Shown here piece after piece: positions 1 through 8,689 of a DNA stretch of 64,000 nt. Both the position numbers and the translations under genes were made by a program. This stretch comes from a virus. Positions within the stretch are counted from its first letter, which is position 1; every line of letters begins with the position of its first letter. A model generated the notes under the pieces. It saw only the letters and a program-made list of their open reading frames with translations, was not told the origin of the DNA and searched no databases. The stretch spans positions 1 through 64,000 of IMG/VR virus record IMGVR_UViG_3300044800_000040, one strand, 5' to 3'.

Positions 1-84
1 TCTGATGCTGTGGGCTACTATATCGTGCGTGAGTACCCGATCATCAAGCTGATCGGCGAACAACAAGAACTGCGAATCGTCTAG
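1..84 (+). CDS. Terminase large subunit, C-terminal fragment (partial)
   Basis: An open frame enters from the left edge and stops at TAG (82-84), giving 27 residues that begin SDAVGYYIVREYP. A 'D-A-x-x-Y' followed by 'F/Y-P' is common at the end of phage terminase large subunits, the ATP-driven DNA packaging motor. The position directly before the portal gene fits that role. Only the tail is visible, so the call rests mainly on gene order. The stop overlaps the portal ribosome-binding site (TAGGAGG). Confidence 0.55.
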   Translation, partial: SDAVGYYIVREYPIIKLIGEQQELRIV

Positions 85-94
85 GAGGCCACAT

Positions 95-1663
95 ATGCCC
101 GGAGTCGTCGATCCCAACCTGCCCGCAGGCCGCGTCACTGAACTTTCCATCCTCGCCACCTCCGCAGACGTGCATCAGCCCTGTGCTGAATACAAGCGCA
201 TGGAGAAGATCCGCAAAGCCCCACGCACGCTCATGCAGGGCACGGCCTCCATGCGCGTTGCCGGCAAGACCTACCTGCCCCAGAAGCCGGCAGAGAGTGA
301 CCAGACCTACCAGGACCGGCTCAAGTCGAGCGTGCTGTTCAACGCCTTCCGGCGCTCGGTGAAGCAACTCACGGGCAAGGTGTTCAGCACCCCAGTCAGC
401 CTGAAGGATGCCAGCGAGACGATGGAGGAGTGGTGGGAGGACATCGACCTCCAGGGCAACTCGGGGGACGTGTTCGCCCGTGACGTGTTCGAGCGGGCCA
501 TGTGCGAGGGCATCAGCTTCATCCTCGTCGACTACCCCAACGTGAGCGAGGGCGAGCTGCCGACAACCCTGGGCGATCAGAAGACCAGTGGCAACCGGCC
601 CTACTGCGTCCACATCAAGCCCGAGCAGGTCATTGGCTGGCGCTCCGACATCGGGGGAGGTGCGAGAGTGCTCACCCAGGTGCGCATCATGGAGACCACC
701 ACCATCGACGACGGCCAGTTCAGTGAGAAGGAAGTGCATCAGGTGCGTGTGCTGGAGCGGGGCACCTGGGCTCTGTGGCGCCGGGACGAGAATCAGAAGG
801 ACGTGTGGGTGCTGTACGACCAGGGCACGACCAGCCTGGCCTACATCCCGCTCATCCCGTTCTACACAGGGCAGACCGGCTTCCTGGCTGCCGACCCGCC
901 CCTGCAGGACTTGGCTGACCTGAACATCAAGCACTGGCAGAGCTCCAGCGCCCAAGACCACATCCTGGACTACGTGCGCTTCCCCATCCTGTTCGCCCGC
1001 TGCCTGGGCATTGAAGCCGGGGGCACCGTCACCATCGGGCCGAACAACCTGATCCGCAGTGAGAACGAGAACGCCGACCTCAAGCACGTGGAGCACACGG
1101 GTGCCTCCATTGATGCCGGCCGCCAGTCCTTGCGCGACCTCGAGGCCCAGATGGCCTTCCTGGCGATGGAGCCCATGTTGCAGCAGCAGAGCGGCGACGT
1201 GACCGCCACCAAGACCGCCGTGGACACCTCCAGCGCCGCCAGCATCCTGATGGCCTGGGCAATCACCTTCAAGGAAATCCTCGAGGCCACCATCGAGTTC
1301 ATGAGCGACTACCAGGGCATCGAGGAGCCGGCCGAAGTGCAGATGAACTTCGACTTCGTGCTGTCCCTGTCCGCTGCTGACGCGACTGTGCTGCTCCAGG
1401 CGTTCCAGGCCGGGGCCATCAGCCGAGAGGTGTGCGTGACCGAGATGATGCGCAGGGGCATGCTGTCCGACGACTTGGACATCGAGGCCGATGCCGAGAA
1501 GATCGACCAGGAGAAGGCTGCGGGCCTCGAGCTGATGGCCGCCACCATGAAGACCCAGGGCTTCGGAGGCCAGTCGCCCCAGTCCGGCGACAAGAACGCG
1601 GATGGTGGTGGCGGGAAGCCCCCTGCCCAGGGTAAGCCCCCGGTCGACGGCGAAAAGGCGTAG
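95..1663 (+). CDS. Portal protein (DUF4055-like)
   Basis: This 522-residue protein should form the dodecameric portal at one capsid vertex through which DNA is packaged and released. Length, the N-terminal region with repeated Tyr/Arg around residues 30-90, and placement between terminase and a MuF-like gene match the DUF4055 portal group. The last 35 residues are a Gly/Pro/Lys-rich flexible tail. AGGAGG lies 7 bases before the ATG. The family assignment is from memory of its pattern; the portal role is well supported by context. Confidence 0.8.
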   Translation: MPGVVDPNLPAGRVTELSILATSADVHQPCAEYKRMEKIRKAPRTLMQGTASMRVAGKTYLPQKPAESDQTYQDRLKSSVLFNAFRRSVKQLTGKVFSTPVSLKDASETMEEWWEDIDLQGNSGDVFARDVFERAMCEGISFILVDYPNVSEGELPTTLGDQKTSGNRPYCVHIKPEQVIGWRSDIGGGARVLTQVRIMETTTIDDGQFSEKEVHQVRVLERGTWALWRRDENQKDVWVLYDQGTTSLAYIPLIPFYTGQTGFLAADPPLQDLADLNIKHWQSSSAQDHILDYVRFPILFARCLGIEAGGTVTIGPNNLIRSENENADLKHVEHTGASIDAGRQSLRDLEAQMAFLAMEPMLQQQSGDVTATKTAVDTSSAASILMAWAITFKEILEATIEFMSDYQGIEEPAEVQMNFDFVLSLSAADATVLLQAFQAGAISREVCVTEMMRRGMLSDDLDIEADAEKIDQEKAAGLELMAATMKTQGFGGQSPQSGDKNADGGGGKPPAQGKPPVDGEKA

Positions 1664-1703
1664 GAGGCACCCCTCCTCTCCGAACCACAAGGGAGCCTAG
1701 CCC

Positions 1704-2804
1704 GTGGCAAAGCCGGCCAACCAGATCCTCTACGACGAGATCACCCGACGCTCTGCACTCCTCATGCGCTACAACGAAGGAGTCAGGGCGTCGGTCTCCA
1801 TGATGCTGCGCACGCTGAAGGCGGGCCTGGTTCGCGACCTCAAGGACATCGACGCGACAGGCGGCCCGAGCGAGTTCCAGCGCGAGCGCATGGTGGCCCT
1901 GCTCAAGCAGGCCAACGAAACCATCAAGAGCACCTACGCCAACATCAACGAGTTCTCCATCACCAAGATGTCCGACCTGGCAATGAACGAGGCCCAGTTC
2001 AGCAAGCACGTGCTGGACGTGGCCATCCCTGTCGAGATGAACACGGTCGGCGTTGGTGAGGAGACCCTGCTCGCCCTGGCGAACAACCAGAGCGTGCTTG
2101 GCGTGCCCCTGTCCGACTGGTGGGACAAGCAGAGCGAGGTGCAGCAGGCATCGTTCACCTCGGCCATGCAGGGGGGCATGCTGCGCGGCGAGACCACGGG
2201 GCAGCTCGTGAGCCGTGTGCTGGCCCCCGAGGGTGAGGGCGGTGCCGGTATGGACCTGCGTCGCAGCCAGGCCGAGACCTTGGTGCGCACTGGTTGCTCC
2301 GGCGTCGCCAACGAGGCACGCGAGACAACGTGGAAGGAAAACTCCGATCTCATCAAGGCCATCATGTGGGTCAGCACCCTGGACGACCGCACCTCTGACG
2401 AGTGCATTGCCCGTGACGGCGTGCAGTACGACATTGACACCCTGGAGCCGCTCAACGATGGCGACCCGGCTTGGGAAGAAGGGCCCGGTGACCTGCACCC
2501 CAACTGCCGCTCGACCTCTGTGCCCGTGCTACTGTCCGCCGAGGAGATGGGCCTGGAAGGGGTGAGCCCCGCGACCAGGGCGAGCATGGATGGACAGGTG
2601 CCCGAGACCACCACGTACGGCGACTGGTTGAAGGGCCAGTCGGAGGAAGTGCAGAACGATGCCCTGGGCGTTGGCAAGGCCGACCTGTTCCGCGAGGGGA
2701 GGATCACCAGCATGCGCGATCTGCTCGATGCGTCGGGCAGGCCGCTGACCTTGGACGAGCTGACGGACAGGTTCCCCAAGCTGCCCCCGATCCCTTCTCG
2801 CTGA
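1704..2804 (+). CDS. MuF-like head morphogenesis protein
   Basis: This 366-residue protein starts at GTG with GGGAG upstream. Its C-terminal third carries the MuF/SPP1 gp7 signature: Cys and Asp around residue 232 (TSDECIARDG), then GDLHPNCRS near residue 262 with the conserved His, Pro, Asn, Cys and Arg. These minor head proteins bind the portal, are packaged in procapsids and in some phages are ejected with DNA. The first 200 residues are helical. It follows the portal, as in Mu and SPP1. Confidence 0.8.
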   Translation: MAKPANQILYDEITRRSALLMRYNEGVRASVSMMLRTLKAGLVRDLKDIDATGGPSEFQRERMVALLKQANETIKSTYANINEFSITKMSDLAMNEAQFSKHVLDVAIPVEMNTVGVGEETLLALANNQSVLGVPLSDWWDKQSEVQQASFTSAMQGGMLRGETTGQLVSRVLAPEGEGGAGMDLRRSQAETLVRTGCSGVANEARETTWKENSDLIKAIMWVSTLDDRTSDECIARDGVQYDIDTLEPLNDGDPAWEEGPGDLHPNCRSTSVPVLLSAEEMGLEGVSPATRASMDGQVPETTTYGDWLKGQSEEVQNDALGVGKADLFREGRITSMRDLLDASGRPLTLDELTDRFPKLPPIPSR

Positions 2805-2865
2805 CATCTTTTTTGCACCTCTCCACTTGTTTGCGTGTTGCGCACTAGATAGGGTGTTCACAGTG

Positions 2866-2890
2866 GCTCACCACAGTGAGCAAGTTTTTC
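2866..2890 (+). terminator. Intrinsic terminator after the MuF-like gene
   Basis: GCTCAC (2866-2871), loop CACA and GTGAGC (2876-2881) form a 6-bp hairpin followed by AAGTTTTTC. It lies in the 132-base gap between the MuF-like gene and the scaffold gene, so it may lower readthrough and separate head-gene expression levels. Another T-run (2808-2813) follows the MuF stop codon without a clear stem. Confidence 0.6.
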
Positions 2891-2936
2891 TGCCCTTCGC
2901 CGGATGGCGCAACCAACCAACGGGAGGAATCCCCAG

Positions 2937-3743
2937 ATGAAGCTGAAGGTCGATGAAAGCGGGAACGCAGTGCTTGAGGCCGGCATGCCCGTGTACGTCC
3001 ATGATGACGGCAAGGAAGTGCCGTTCGACGCCGCCGGGGCAATGTCCAAGATCAAGGAACTCAACGCCGAGAGCAAGACCCGCCGCGAACAGGCGGAGGG
3101 AGCCCTGGGCAAGCTCAAGGACTTCGAAGGACTGGACGCCAAGGCTGCCCGCGAGGCGCTGGAGCTGGCCAAGAACTTGAAGGACGGAGACTTGGTCAAG
3201 GCCGACAAGGTGGCCGAGCTCAAGGCCAGCATCGAGAAGTCGTACAAGGACAGCTTCGGGGCCAAGGAAGCCCAGTACCAGGAGCTGATCAAGCAGAAGG
3301 AGAGCGAAGTGTCCGCCAAGGATGCCGCCATCCACAAGCTGCTCATCAAGGGCGCGTTTGACTCCAGTCCTTTCCTCAAGGAGAAGACCACCCTGCTCCC
3401 CGAGTTCGCTTTCAAGTTCTTCAGCGAGTATTTCACGGTGGAAACCGTCAACGGCGAGCTCCGGGCCGTCGCGATGCTGAATGGTCAGCCCATTCTGTCG
3501 CGCTCCAACCCCGGCGAGTACGCCTCGGCAGAGGAGGCGATTGAGCACCTCATCGACATGCACCCCCAGAAGGACATGCTTCTCAAGGCCCCGCCCGCCA
3601 AGGGTTCCGGAGCCGCCCCCGCCAAGGGTGGCGCGCCCGGCACCAAGACCTGGCAGGAGCGGCACAAAGAAGCCCTTGCTCGGGGTGATGTGCAGGGAGC
3701 CATCGCCATCAAGAGAGAAGGAATGAGGCAGGCCGCCCAGTAA
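2937..3743 (+). CDS. Capsid scaffolding protein (predicted)
   Basis: This 268-residue, highly charged protein lies directly before the major capsid gene. Residues about 25-150 are Lys/Glu/Ala-rich and should form long coiled-coil helices. A Gly/Ala/Pro linker near residue 220 leads to a short basic C-terminal helix, the usual arrangement in scaffolds, where the basic end contacts the capsid protein. I chose the ATG at 2937 (MKLKVDESGN) because GGAGG precedes it; an in-frame ATG at 2904 lacks a site. No protease domain is seen. Confidence 0.65.
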   Translation: MKLKVDESGNAVLEAGMPVYVHDDGKEVPFDAAGAMSKIKELNAESKTRREQAEGALGKLKDFEGLDAKAAREALELAKNLKDGDLVKADKVAELKASIEKSYKDSFGAKEAQYQELIKQKESEVSAKDAAIHKLLIKGAFDSSPFLKEKTTLLPEFAFKFFSEYFTVETVNGELRAVAMLNGQPILSRSNPGEYASAEEAIEHLIDMHPQKDMLLKAPPAKGSGAAPAKGGAPGTKTWQERHKEALARGDVQGAIAIKREGMRQAAQ

Positions 3744-3775
3744 GCGCCCTGCTCTGACACTGCAAGGAGCACATC

Positions 3776-4738
3776 ATGGCCAATACCAACAACCCCGCGA
3801 CCGTCTGGAACTGCCCGAACTACACGGGCGAGCTCTACATGATCGGCGCCAACCAGACCCCCTTCCTGAACATGATCGGCGGTCTCGAGGGCGGGCAGGT
3901 CCGCACCGTCGCCGACTTCCAGTTCCCGATCAGCCAGCCCTGGTCGCTGGAAGCCGCTTCCCAGCCGGCCATCACCGAGACCGCTTCTCAGACCGCGCCC
4001 ACTGCGTGGACCTACGTGCGCGGCCAGGCCGTGAACACCGTCCACATCGTGCAGAAGGCCGTGAAGGTCTCCTACGCCAAGCAGTCCGTGACCGGGCAGA
4101 TCACCGCCGACACCACGACCTACCTCGTGGACGGCACCGAAGTGCAGCCTGTGCAGAACGAGCTCGACTTCCAGGTGACCGCGGCCCTGCGCCAGATCGC
4201 CGTCGACACCGAGCTCACCTTCCTGCGCGGCACCTACGCCCAGGCCACCAGCGCCGGCGTGGCGGCCAAGACCCGCGGCATCTGCACCGCGGCCAGCACC
4301 AACACCGTCGCGGCCTCCAGCGTCCGCCTGTCCAAGAGCCTGATCAACCAGCTCATCCGGACCATGGCCTCCAACGGCGCCCCGTTCCAGAACCCGGTCA
4401 TCTTCTGCAACGCCTTCAACAAGCAGATGCTGACCGACATCTACGCCTACGCCCCGATGGACCGCAACGTGGGCGGCGTCAACATCAAGCAGATCGAGAC
4501 CGACTTCGCCATGATCGGTGTGGTGTACGCGCCGCAGATGCTGACCACCACCCTGCTGGTGGCCGACCTCGCCGTCTGCAAGCCCGTGTTCCTCCCCGTG
4601 CCTGGCAAGGGCGTCCTGTTCTACGAGGAGCTCTCGAAGACGGGTGCCGCGGAGAACGGCCAGATCTACGGCCAGATCGGCCTCGACTACGGCCCGGAGC
4701 AGTACCACGGGACCATCACTGGCCTGCTCGCCTCCTAG
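3776..4738 (+). CDS. Major capsid protein (SU10/DUF5309-like)
   Basis: This 320-residue protein begins MANTNNPATVWNCPNYTGEL. The early 'NY.GEL', 'TPFLNMIGG' near residue 30 and the Ala/Thr/Gln-rich E-loop-like stretch match the SU10-type (DUF5309) HK97-fold capsid proteins. It sits after the scaffold gene with a strong AAGGAG site. Its very strong bias to C-ending codons suggests high expression. It should form the icosahedral shell. Confidence 0.85.
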   Translation: MANTNNPATVWNCPNYTGELYMIGANQTPFLNMIGGLEGGQVRTVADFQFPISQPWSLEAASQPAITETASQTAPTAWTYVRGQAVNTVHIVQKAVKVSYAKQSVTGQITADTTTYLVDGTEVQPVQNELDFQVTAALRQIAVDTELTFLRGTYAQATSAGVAAKTRGICTAASTNTVAASSVRLSKSLINQLIRTMASNGAPFQNPVIFCNAFNKQMLTDIYAYAPMDRNVGGVNIKQIETDFAMIGVVYAPQMLTTTLLVADLAVCKPVFLPVPGKGVLFYEELSKTGAAENGQIYGQIGLDYGPEQYHGTITGLLAS

Positions 4739-4772
4739 TCTGGCTGACTAGGTCAACAAGGAGGAAACAGAC

Positions 4773-5189
4773 ATGATGACCGACAACAAGACGGGGCTGT
4801 CCCCGACCCAGCGTGACACCGAGATCATGATGGCCCTGGCCGCTGCCGGTGACCTTGTGTTCACCGTGTACCCCGCGACCTGCACCAGGGTGGCCACCTC
4901 GGCGGCTTGGAGCCGCGAAGTGCGCATCCGCCTCAACAGCGCCTCCCTGGACTGCCACACGTGGTTCAGCGGGGCCATCGCCAACGGCGTGTCCATCGGC
5001 GATACGGCGTCCGGCACTGCCGCCATTGCCAGCACCACCCTGACCTTCGTCCACGGTGAGGCCGTGGTGACCGTCACCGGCACTGGCGCGTTCGCCGCGA
5101 CCAACACCGACACCCTGACCATCGCCCAGGCGACGATCATGGGTGCGACCGTGGCCAGCAAGACCAGCGTCCAGACCTGGACCAGTTAA
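4773..5189 (+). CDS. Putative head decoration or accessory protein
   Basis: This 138-residue protein follows the capsid gene and has a strong AAGGAGG site. The N-terminus is charged; the rest is rich in Ala, Thr, Ser and Val in a beta-strand pattern, like small decoration proteins or Ig-like domains. I do not recognise a family. Position alone suggests that it binds the capsid surface. A perfect stem-loop follows its stop codon. Confidence 0.5.
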   Translation: MMTDNKTGLSPTQRDTEIMMALAAAGDLVFTVYPATCTRVATSAAWSREVRIRLNSASLDCHTWFSGAIANGVSIGDTASGTAAIASTTLTFVHGEAVVTVTGTGAFAATNTDTLTIAQATIMGATVASKTSVQTWTS

Positions 5190-5196
5190 CCAACCC

Positions 5197-5228
5197 AGGG
5201 CAGGGGCTTCGGATGAGGCCCCTGCCCT
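5197..5228. other. Perfect 11-bp stem-loop between head genes
   Basis: AGGGCAGGGGC (5197-5207) pairs perfectly with GCCCCTGCCCT (5218-5228) around a 10-base loop. No T-run follows on either strand, so it is not a standard terminator. It may stabilise the upstream capsid-region mRNA against 3' exonucleases or act as a weak attenuator. Confidence 0.6.
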
Positions 5229-5252
5229 ACACAACAACCGGAGGAAACCGGA

Positions 5253-5549
5253 ATGACCACTTTCTACCAGACTGAAGGCAAGGCCACTGTGGTGTGGGAC
5301 GCGGAGCAGGATTGCGCGCTGTGCGAGTTCGCGAACCGTCAGCTCGAGACGGACGACCCCAGGGTGATCGCCAAGCTGGAAGAGCTGGGCTACCCCAAGC
5401 AGGGCCAGCCGCTGAACTACTCCGACGCGGAGCAGATGGCGCAGATCGACCAGATCAACGACACGGGCGACAGCGGAGCCTCCCCCCAGGAGATGGCCGA
5501 GAAGGCTGCCGCCCCTTTGGCCAAGCCCACGCGCCGCGCCAAGAAGTAG
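5253..5549 (+). CDS. Hypothetical virion-region protein
   Basis: This 98-residue protein has GGAGG before its ATG. The first half contains a short Cys pair (CALC) and a segment resembling a small head-tail joining domain; the end is Ala/Lys/Arg-rich. I do not recognise the family. Its stop TAG overlaps the GTG start of the next gene, so the two are translationally coupled. Confidence 0.55.
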   Translation: MTTFYQTEGKATVVWDAEQDCALCEFANRQLETDDPRVIAKLEELGYPKQGQPLNYSDAEQMAQIDQINDTGDSGASPQEMAEKAAAPLAKPTRRAKK

Positions 5550-6037
5550 TGACCCTGGTTGTCGGCTCGGCTCCATGCTGGGCCGACGACTTGGCAAACT
5601 TCGCTGCGCTGGGGTGGCCTATCAAAGAGGTGATTGCGGTGAACAGAGCAGGCATCGAATACACCAGCCCCATCGCAGCTTGGGCCACCTACCACCCCGA
5701 GGAACTCCCGGAGTGGTTGGCCGCCAGACGGGCCGCTGGTGGCAATGTGGGCATCCCTTGCTACTCTCACCGCCTTGTCCCCCACGTCACCCAGGTGCTT
5801 GAGCATGAGGAGCCCAGTGGCTCGTCCACCCTTTTGGGTGTGCGGGTTGCCCTGCTCCGCGGAGCTCTCGGCGTAGTCGTGGTGGGTTGCCGGCTCGATG
5901 ATCAGGACTACTGGGTCTATCGTCAGGGCTGGCGCGAATACACTGATCAACTCCAGGGCTGCGTGCGGGCCATGTCGGGGTGGCTGTCACAGCACCTCGG
6001 CGTTCCGTCGCACCCCTGGTTGGAGGCACTCACATGA
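5549..6037 (+). CDS. Rossmann-like protein A (paralogue of the 9628 gene)
   Basis: This 162-residue protein is read from GTG in TAGTG. It opens with a nucleotide-binding-like strand-loop (TLVVGSAP), then 'AVNRAGIEY', 'AWATYHPEEL', 'GSSTLLGVRVAL' and 'GVVVVGCRLDD'. The same motif order occurs in the gene at 9628. The pattern recalls DUF115/MptE-like or sialyltransferase-like Rossmann folds, though no catalytic assignment is possible by eye. An enzyme-like gene inside a head cluster suggests modification of a virion surface or a recruited structural role. Confidence 0.55.
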   Translation: MTLVVGSAPCWADDLANFAALGWPIKEVIAVNRAGIEYTSPIAAWATYHPEELPEWLAARRAAGGNVGIPCYSHRLVPHVTQVLEHEEPSGSSTLLGVRVALLRGALGVVVVGCRLDDQDYWVYRQGWREYTDQLQGCVRAMSGWLSQHLGVPSHPWLEALT

Positions 6038-6378
6038 ACGACCGCGCTGTCGAAATCCTGGAGATGAGCAACATCAGGCTCTTCTGCCCTGGTGCTACCC
6101 TGACCGGGGCTCCCCTTGTATGCAACACGGGTAGCAACGCCACCACGGGCACGGCCACGACTGGCCTGCTCTACGTGTACTCGACCGTGGACTTCCACAT
6201 CAAGATCAGCACCGCCAGCCCGGCGACTGCGGCGTCCACCAATGACGCTCCGTTCCCCGGCCTGACCCCGTTGCTGTTCTCGGTGCCGTTGGGCTCCAGG
6301 GTGGCTGTCGTGAAGCGCGATGGCGTGGCCGACGGCACGACCTGGGTCCACAACGTCATTGACACCACGAGGGTGTAG
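6034..6378 (+). CDS. Hypothetical small structural protein
   Basis: This 114-residue protein starts at the ATG of an ATGA overlap with the preceding gene and has GGAGG upstream. It is rich in Thr, Ala and Val, with predicted beta structure and no recognisable motif. Context suggests a decoration or head-tail joining protein. Confidence 0.5.
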   Translation: MNDRAVEILEMSNIRLFCPGATLTGAPLVCNTGSNATTGTATTGLLYVYSTVDFHIKISTASPATAASTNDAPFPGLTPLLFSVPLGSRVAVVKRDGVADGTTWVHNVIDTTRV

Positions 6379-6380
6379 TC

Positions 6381-6779
6381 ATGGGCCTGGGCGTTGTTCT
6401 CCAGCAGGCGATCGTGGACTGGCTCAAGGGCACGTCCTTCATCGCTGCACCCGTGTCCATGACCCTGGCGCTGTCCACTGCCGACCCCCTGGACGATGGC
6501 AGCGGCCTGGCCGAGCCCACCGGCAACGGCTATGCCCGGCAGACCTTCACGCCAGGGGCCCGCACCAGCACGAACGGCGTTGGCACAACCGTGGCAAACG
6601 CGACCGACATCATCCACGGCCCGGCGTCGGGATCGGGGTGGGGAACCATCACCCACTTCTGCGTCATCGACAGCTCCAGCCGGAAGGTGCTGTCCGGTTC
6701 CTACGCTGTGCCCAAGAACGTAGCCGTCGGCGACTCCTTCGTGACCAACGCCGGCAGCATCATCCTGACTGTGAGGTAG
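6381..6779 (+). CDS. Hypothetical tail-fibre-like or head accessory protein
   Basis: This 132-residue protein has an N-terminal amphipathic helix followed by repeated Ser/Thr/Gly-rich strands and a closing 'VGDSFVTNAGSIILTV' segment. The last part resembles the end of small phage beta-sandwich proteins that report as tail-fibre-like. It begins two bases after the previous stop. Function is not assigned. Confidence 0.5.
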   Translation: MGLGVVLQQAIVDWLKGTSFIAAPVSMTLALSTADPLDDGSGLAEPTGNGYARQTFTPGARTSTNGVGTTVANATDIIHGPASGSGWGTITHFCVIDSSSRKVLSGSYAVPKNVAVGDSFVTNAGSIILTVR

Positions 6780-6782
6780 CAG

Positions 6783-7250
6783 ATGCGTGGACCTTCCCAG
6801 GCCAACCGGCAGCAGTCCGGAGCAGTCCTTGTCGGTGGATACCTGGCAGGGACTTCCGGCGTTCGGAGGTCTGGTACGGGCACGTGCCTGGCTCTCGCAG
6901 AAACGGGTGCTGTGGGCGTGCGGGGAGCCGGGGGGCAGTCTGACCTTGCCCTGGGCGTCTCCGTTGCCACAGCGCACGCAAACCGCTTCCTTGCCCGGTC
7001 TGTGCAGTCGCTCGGAGCCGAGTGCGTCTGCATCACCGCCAAGGAAATCGTGGCCATCTCTCGCGGCGTGTGGGAGGCCCTGCTCGGTGGCACGATCACC
7101 GCAGAGGACGCCATGCTGGCCGCGGGTTCCGCCGGAGACCCCTGGATCACCCCGCTGCCTGGCACGTACCCCGCTGGCAGTGCAGGCGCTCTCGTGTCCG
7201 GGCTGGACACCAAGGTTGACGACACCCAGGCGCTGGTCCTGGCAAAGTAG
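6783..7250 (+). CDS. Hypothetical protein
   Basis: This 155-residue protein has GAGG upstream of ATG. The first half is Gly/Ala/Val-rich with low complexity; the second half has a helix (AKEIVAISRGVWEALLG) followed by a Pro/Gly turn-rich end. No family is recognised. It belongs by spacing to the head operon. Confidence 0.45.
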   Translation: MRGPSQANRQQSGAVLVGGYLAGTSGVRRSGTGTCLALAETGAVGVRGAGGQSDLALGVSVATAHANRFLARSVQSLGAECVCITAKEIVAISRGVWEALLGGTITAEDAMLAAGSAGDPWITPLPGTYPAGSAGALVSGLDTKVDDTQALVLAK

Positions 7251-7259
7251 GAGAGGAAC

Positions 7260-7817
7260 ATGCCCACCACGCTCATCGTCGAGGACGGCACCGTCGTTGC
7301 CAACGCGAACGCCTTCGTTGCCCTGGCAACCTGCGACACGTATCACAGCCTGCGCGGCAACTCGGCCTGGACCGGGACCGACGCTGCCAAGGAAGCTGCC
7401 ATCGTCAAGGCCACCTTCTATCTCGACCGGCTCAACTGGAAGGGGCTCAAGACCGGGGTCAACAACCCGCTCGCCTGGCCGCGCTACGGCGACAGTCTCC
7501 AGGGCTGGAACCGGATGGTCATGCCGGCCTCGCCGTTCATCGGCATTGTGGACGAGGACGGGTATGATGTGGGCACGGCAACGGTCCCGGTGAAGGTTCA
7601 GTACGCCTGTTGCGAGATGGCGCTGCGCTTCTTGAACAGCGCGGTGCCCGAGCCCGACCTCGACAGGGGTGGCAAGATCAAGTCGCAGACCATCGACGTC
7701 ATCAGCATCACTTACGAGTCCGGCGCACCGACCGCCCCGGTGTACACGGTCATCCAGCGGCTCCTGCGCGGGCTGCTGCGCGCCGACACCACCTCGACGA
7801 TTCAGCTGGGGATGTAG
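7260..7817 (+). CDS. Head-tail adaptor (DnaT-like/gp6 family)
   Basis: This 185-residue protein starts after AGGAGAGG. The opening 'LIVEDGTVVANANAFV', then 'W.G.D..KEAAIVKAT.YLDRL' and 'WPR.G', are typical of phage proteins annotated DnaT-like that act as head completion or connector proteins below the portal. It precedes a stopper-like and a gp10-like gene, the usual adaptor-stopper-completion order. A replication role as DnaT is unlikely here. Confidence 0.65.
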   Translation: MPTTLIVEDGTVVANANAFVALATCDTYHSLRGNSAWTGTDAAKEAAIVKATFYLDRLNWKGLKTGVNNPLAWPRYGDSLQGWNRMVMPASPFIGIVDEDGYDVGTATVPVKVQYACCEMALRFLNSAVPEPDLDRGGKIKSQTIDVISITYESGAPTAPVYTVIQRLLRGLLRADTTSTIQLGM

Positions 7818-7819
7818 TC

Positions 7820-8197
7820 ATGGAATGGAACTCCATCGCGGGCACGGTCGCCACCCAGATTGCCAACTATGGTGCGGACGTGACAATCAGTCGGGCCATC
7901 AAGGGCACCTTCAACGATGCGGCAGGGACGTTCACCGGGGACTCGGTGGCCACCTACCCGGTCAAGGCGCTCATCAACGCCAAGGGGAAGCGGGGCTATG
8001 GTGAGGACCGCGAGCCTGGTACCCTCATCCGCTCCGCCTCCATCAGCTTTCTTGTGGCCGCCAACTCCCTGTCCATCACCCCGCTGGCGGGTGACTTGGT
8101 CACCCTGGCGAACGGCACCGTGTTCACGGTTGAGCAGAACATCCCGGTGTTCCCTGGGGGCGTCTACCTGATGCACCGTCTGCTGTGCAGGGCGTAG
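7820..8197 (+). CDS. Head-tail stopper-like protein (predicted)
   Basis: This 125-residue protein follows the adaptor and precedes a gp10-like protein, the standard place for the stopper that seals the capsid after packaging. It is mostly beta (ISRAIKGTFN, SFLVAANSLSITPLAGD, FTVEQN), as in small barrel stoppers. Sequence support is weak; the call is from gene order. Confidence 0.5.
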   Translation: MEWNSIAGTVATQIANYGADVTISRAIKGTFNDAAGTFTGDSVATYPVKALINAKGKRGYGEDREPGTLIRSASISFLVAANSLSITPLAGDLVTLANGTVFTVEQNIPVFPGGVYLMHRLLCRA

Positions 8198-8200
8198 GTC

Positions 8201-8686
8201 ATGGCGGGCAGCTTCCAGATTGCGGTGAAGAAATTCACCGACCAGACCGAGAAGCGGATCAACGCAACCGTGCGCTGGCTTTGCCTTGAAATCAGTCGCC
8301 GTGTCATTCTCAAGACCCCCGTGGACACCGGACGTGCCCGCGGGTCATGGACCCCCGCCATGAACGCAATGGCGACGGGCGGTGGGCAGATAGACAAGTC
8401 TGGGGGAGCCACCCTGGGTGCGGTGTCCGGGGTCGTCGCCGGCTACAAGCCAGGGGACACCTTCTACCTGATGAGCAACCTGCCGTACATCGGCGTGCTG
8501 GAATATGGGCAGTACCCCGATCCCCCTGCACGTGGCAGCTGGGTCAAGAAGGCGGGCAAGAAGGGCAGCTGGGTTGTGAAGTCCTCCGGGGGCTTTTCCA
8601 AGCAAGCCCCCGCGGGCATGGTGCGCATCACCCTGGCAGAGTTCCCGGGCATTGTCGAACAAGCAGTCAGCCACGCCAAGGAGTAG
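8201..8686 (+). CDS. HK97 gp10-like tail completion protein
   Basis: This 161-residue protein carries the pattern of HK97 gp10-type proteins: an N-terminal helix, 'RRVILKTPVDTGRARGSW' near residue 35, then 'YIGVLEYGQYP' near residue 95 and a C-terminal helix. The 'TPVDTGRxRGSW' block is the clearest mark of the family. These proteins join the tail tube to the head connector in siphophages. Confidence 0.8.
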   Translation: MAGSFQIAVKKFTDQTEKRINATVRWLCLEISRRVILKTPVDTGRARGSWTPAMNAMATGGGQIDKSGGATLGAVSGVVAGYKPGDTFYLMSNLPYIGVLEYGQYPDPPARGSWVKKAGKKGSWVVKSSGGFSKQAPAGMVRITLAEFPGIVEQAVSHAKE

Positions 8687-8689
8687 CAA

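Noticed and set aside
44-1690. Long open frame on the strand opposite the portal gene
   Set aside because: High-GC codon bias leaves the antisense frame free of stops; the residues follow no family pattern and there is no ribosome-binding site. The same applies to antisense frames at 11810-15217 and 16005-19529.
7260-7817. A DnaT replication protein
   Set aside because: Family names for this group mention DnaT, but the gene sits in the head-tail connector cluster and matches the size and position of adaptor proteins.
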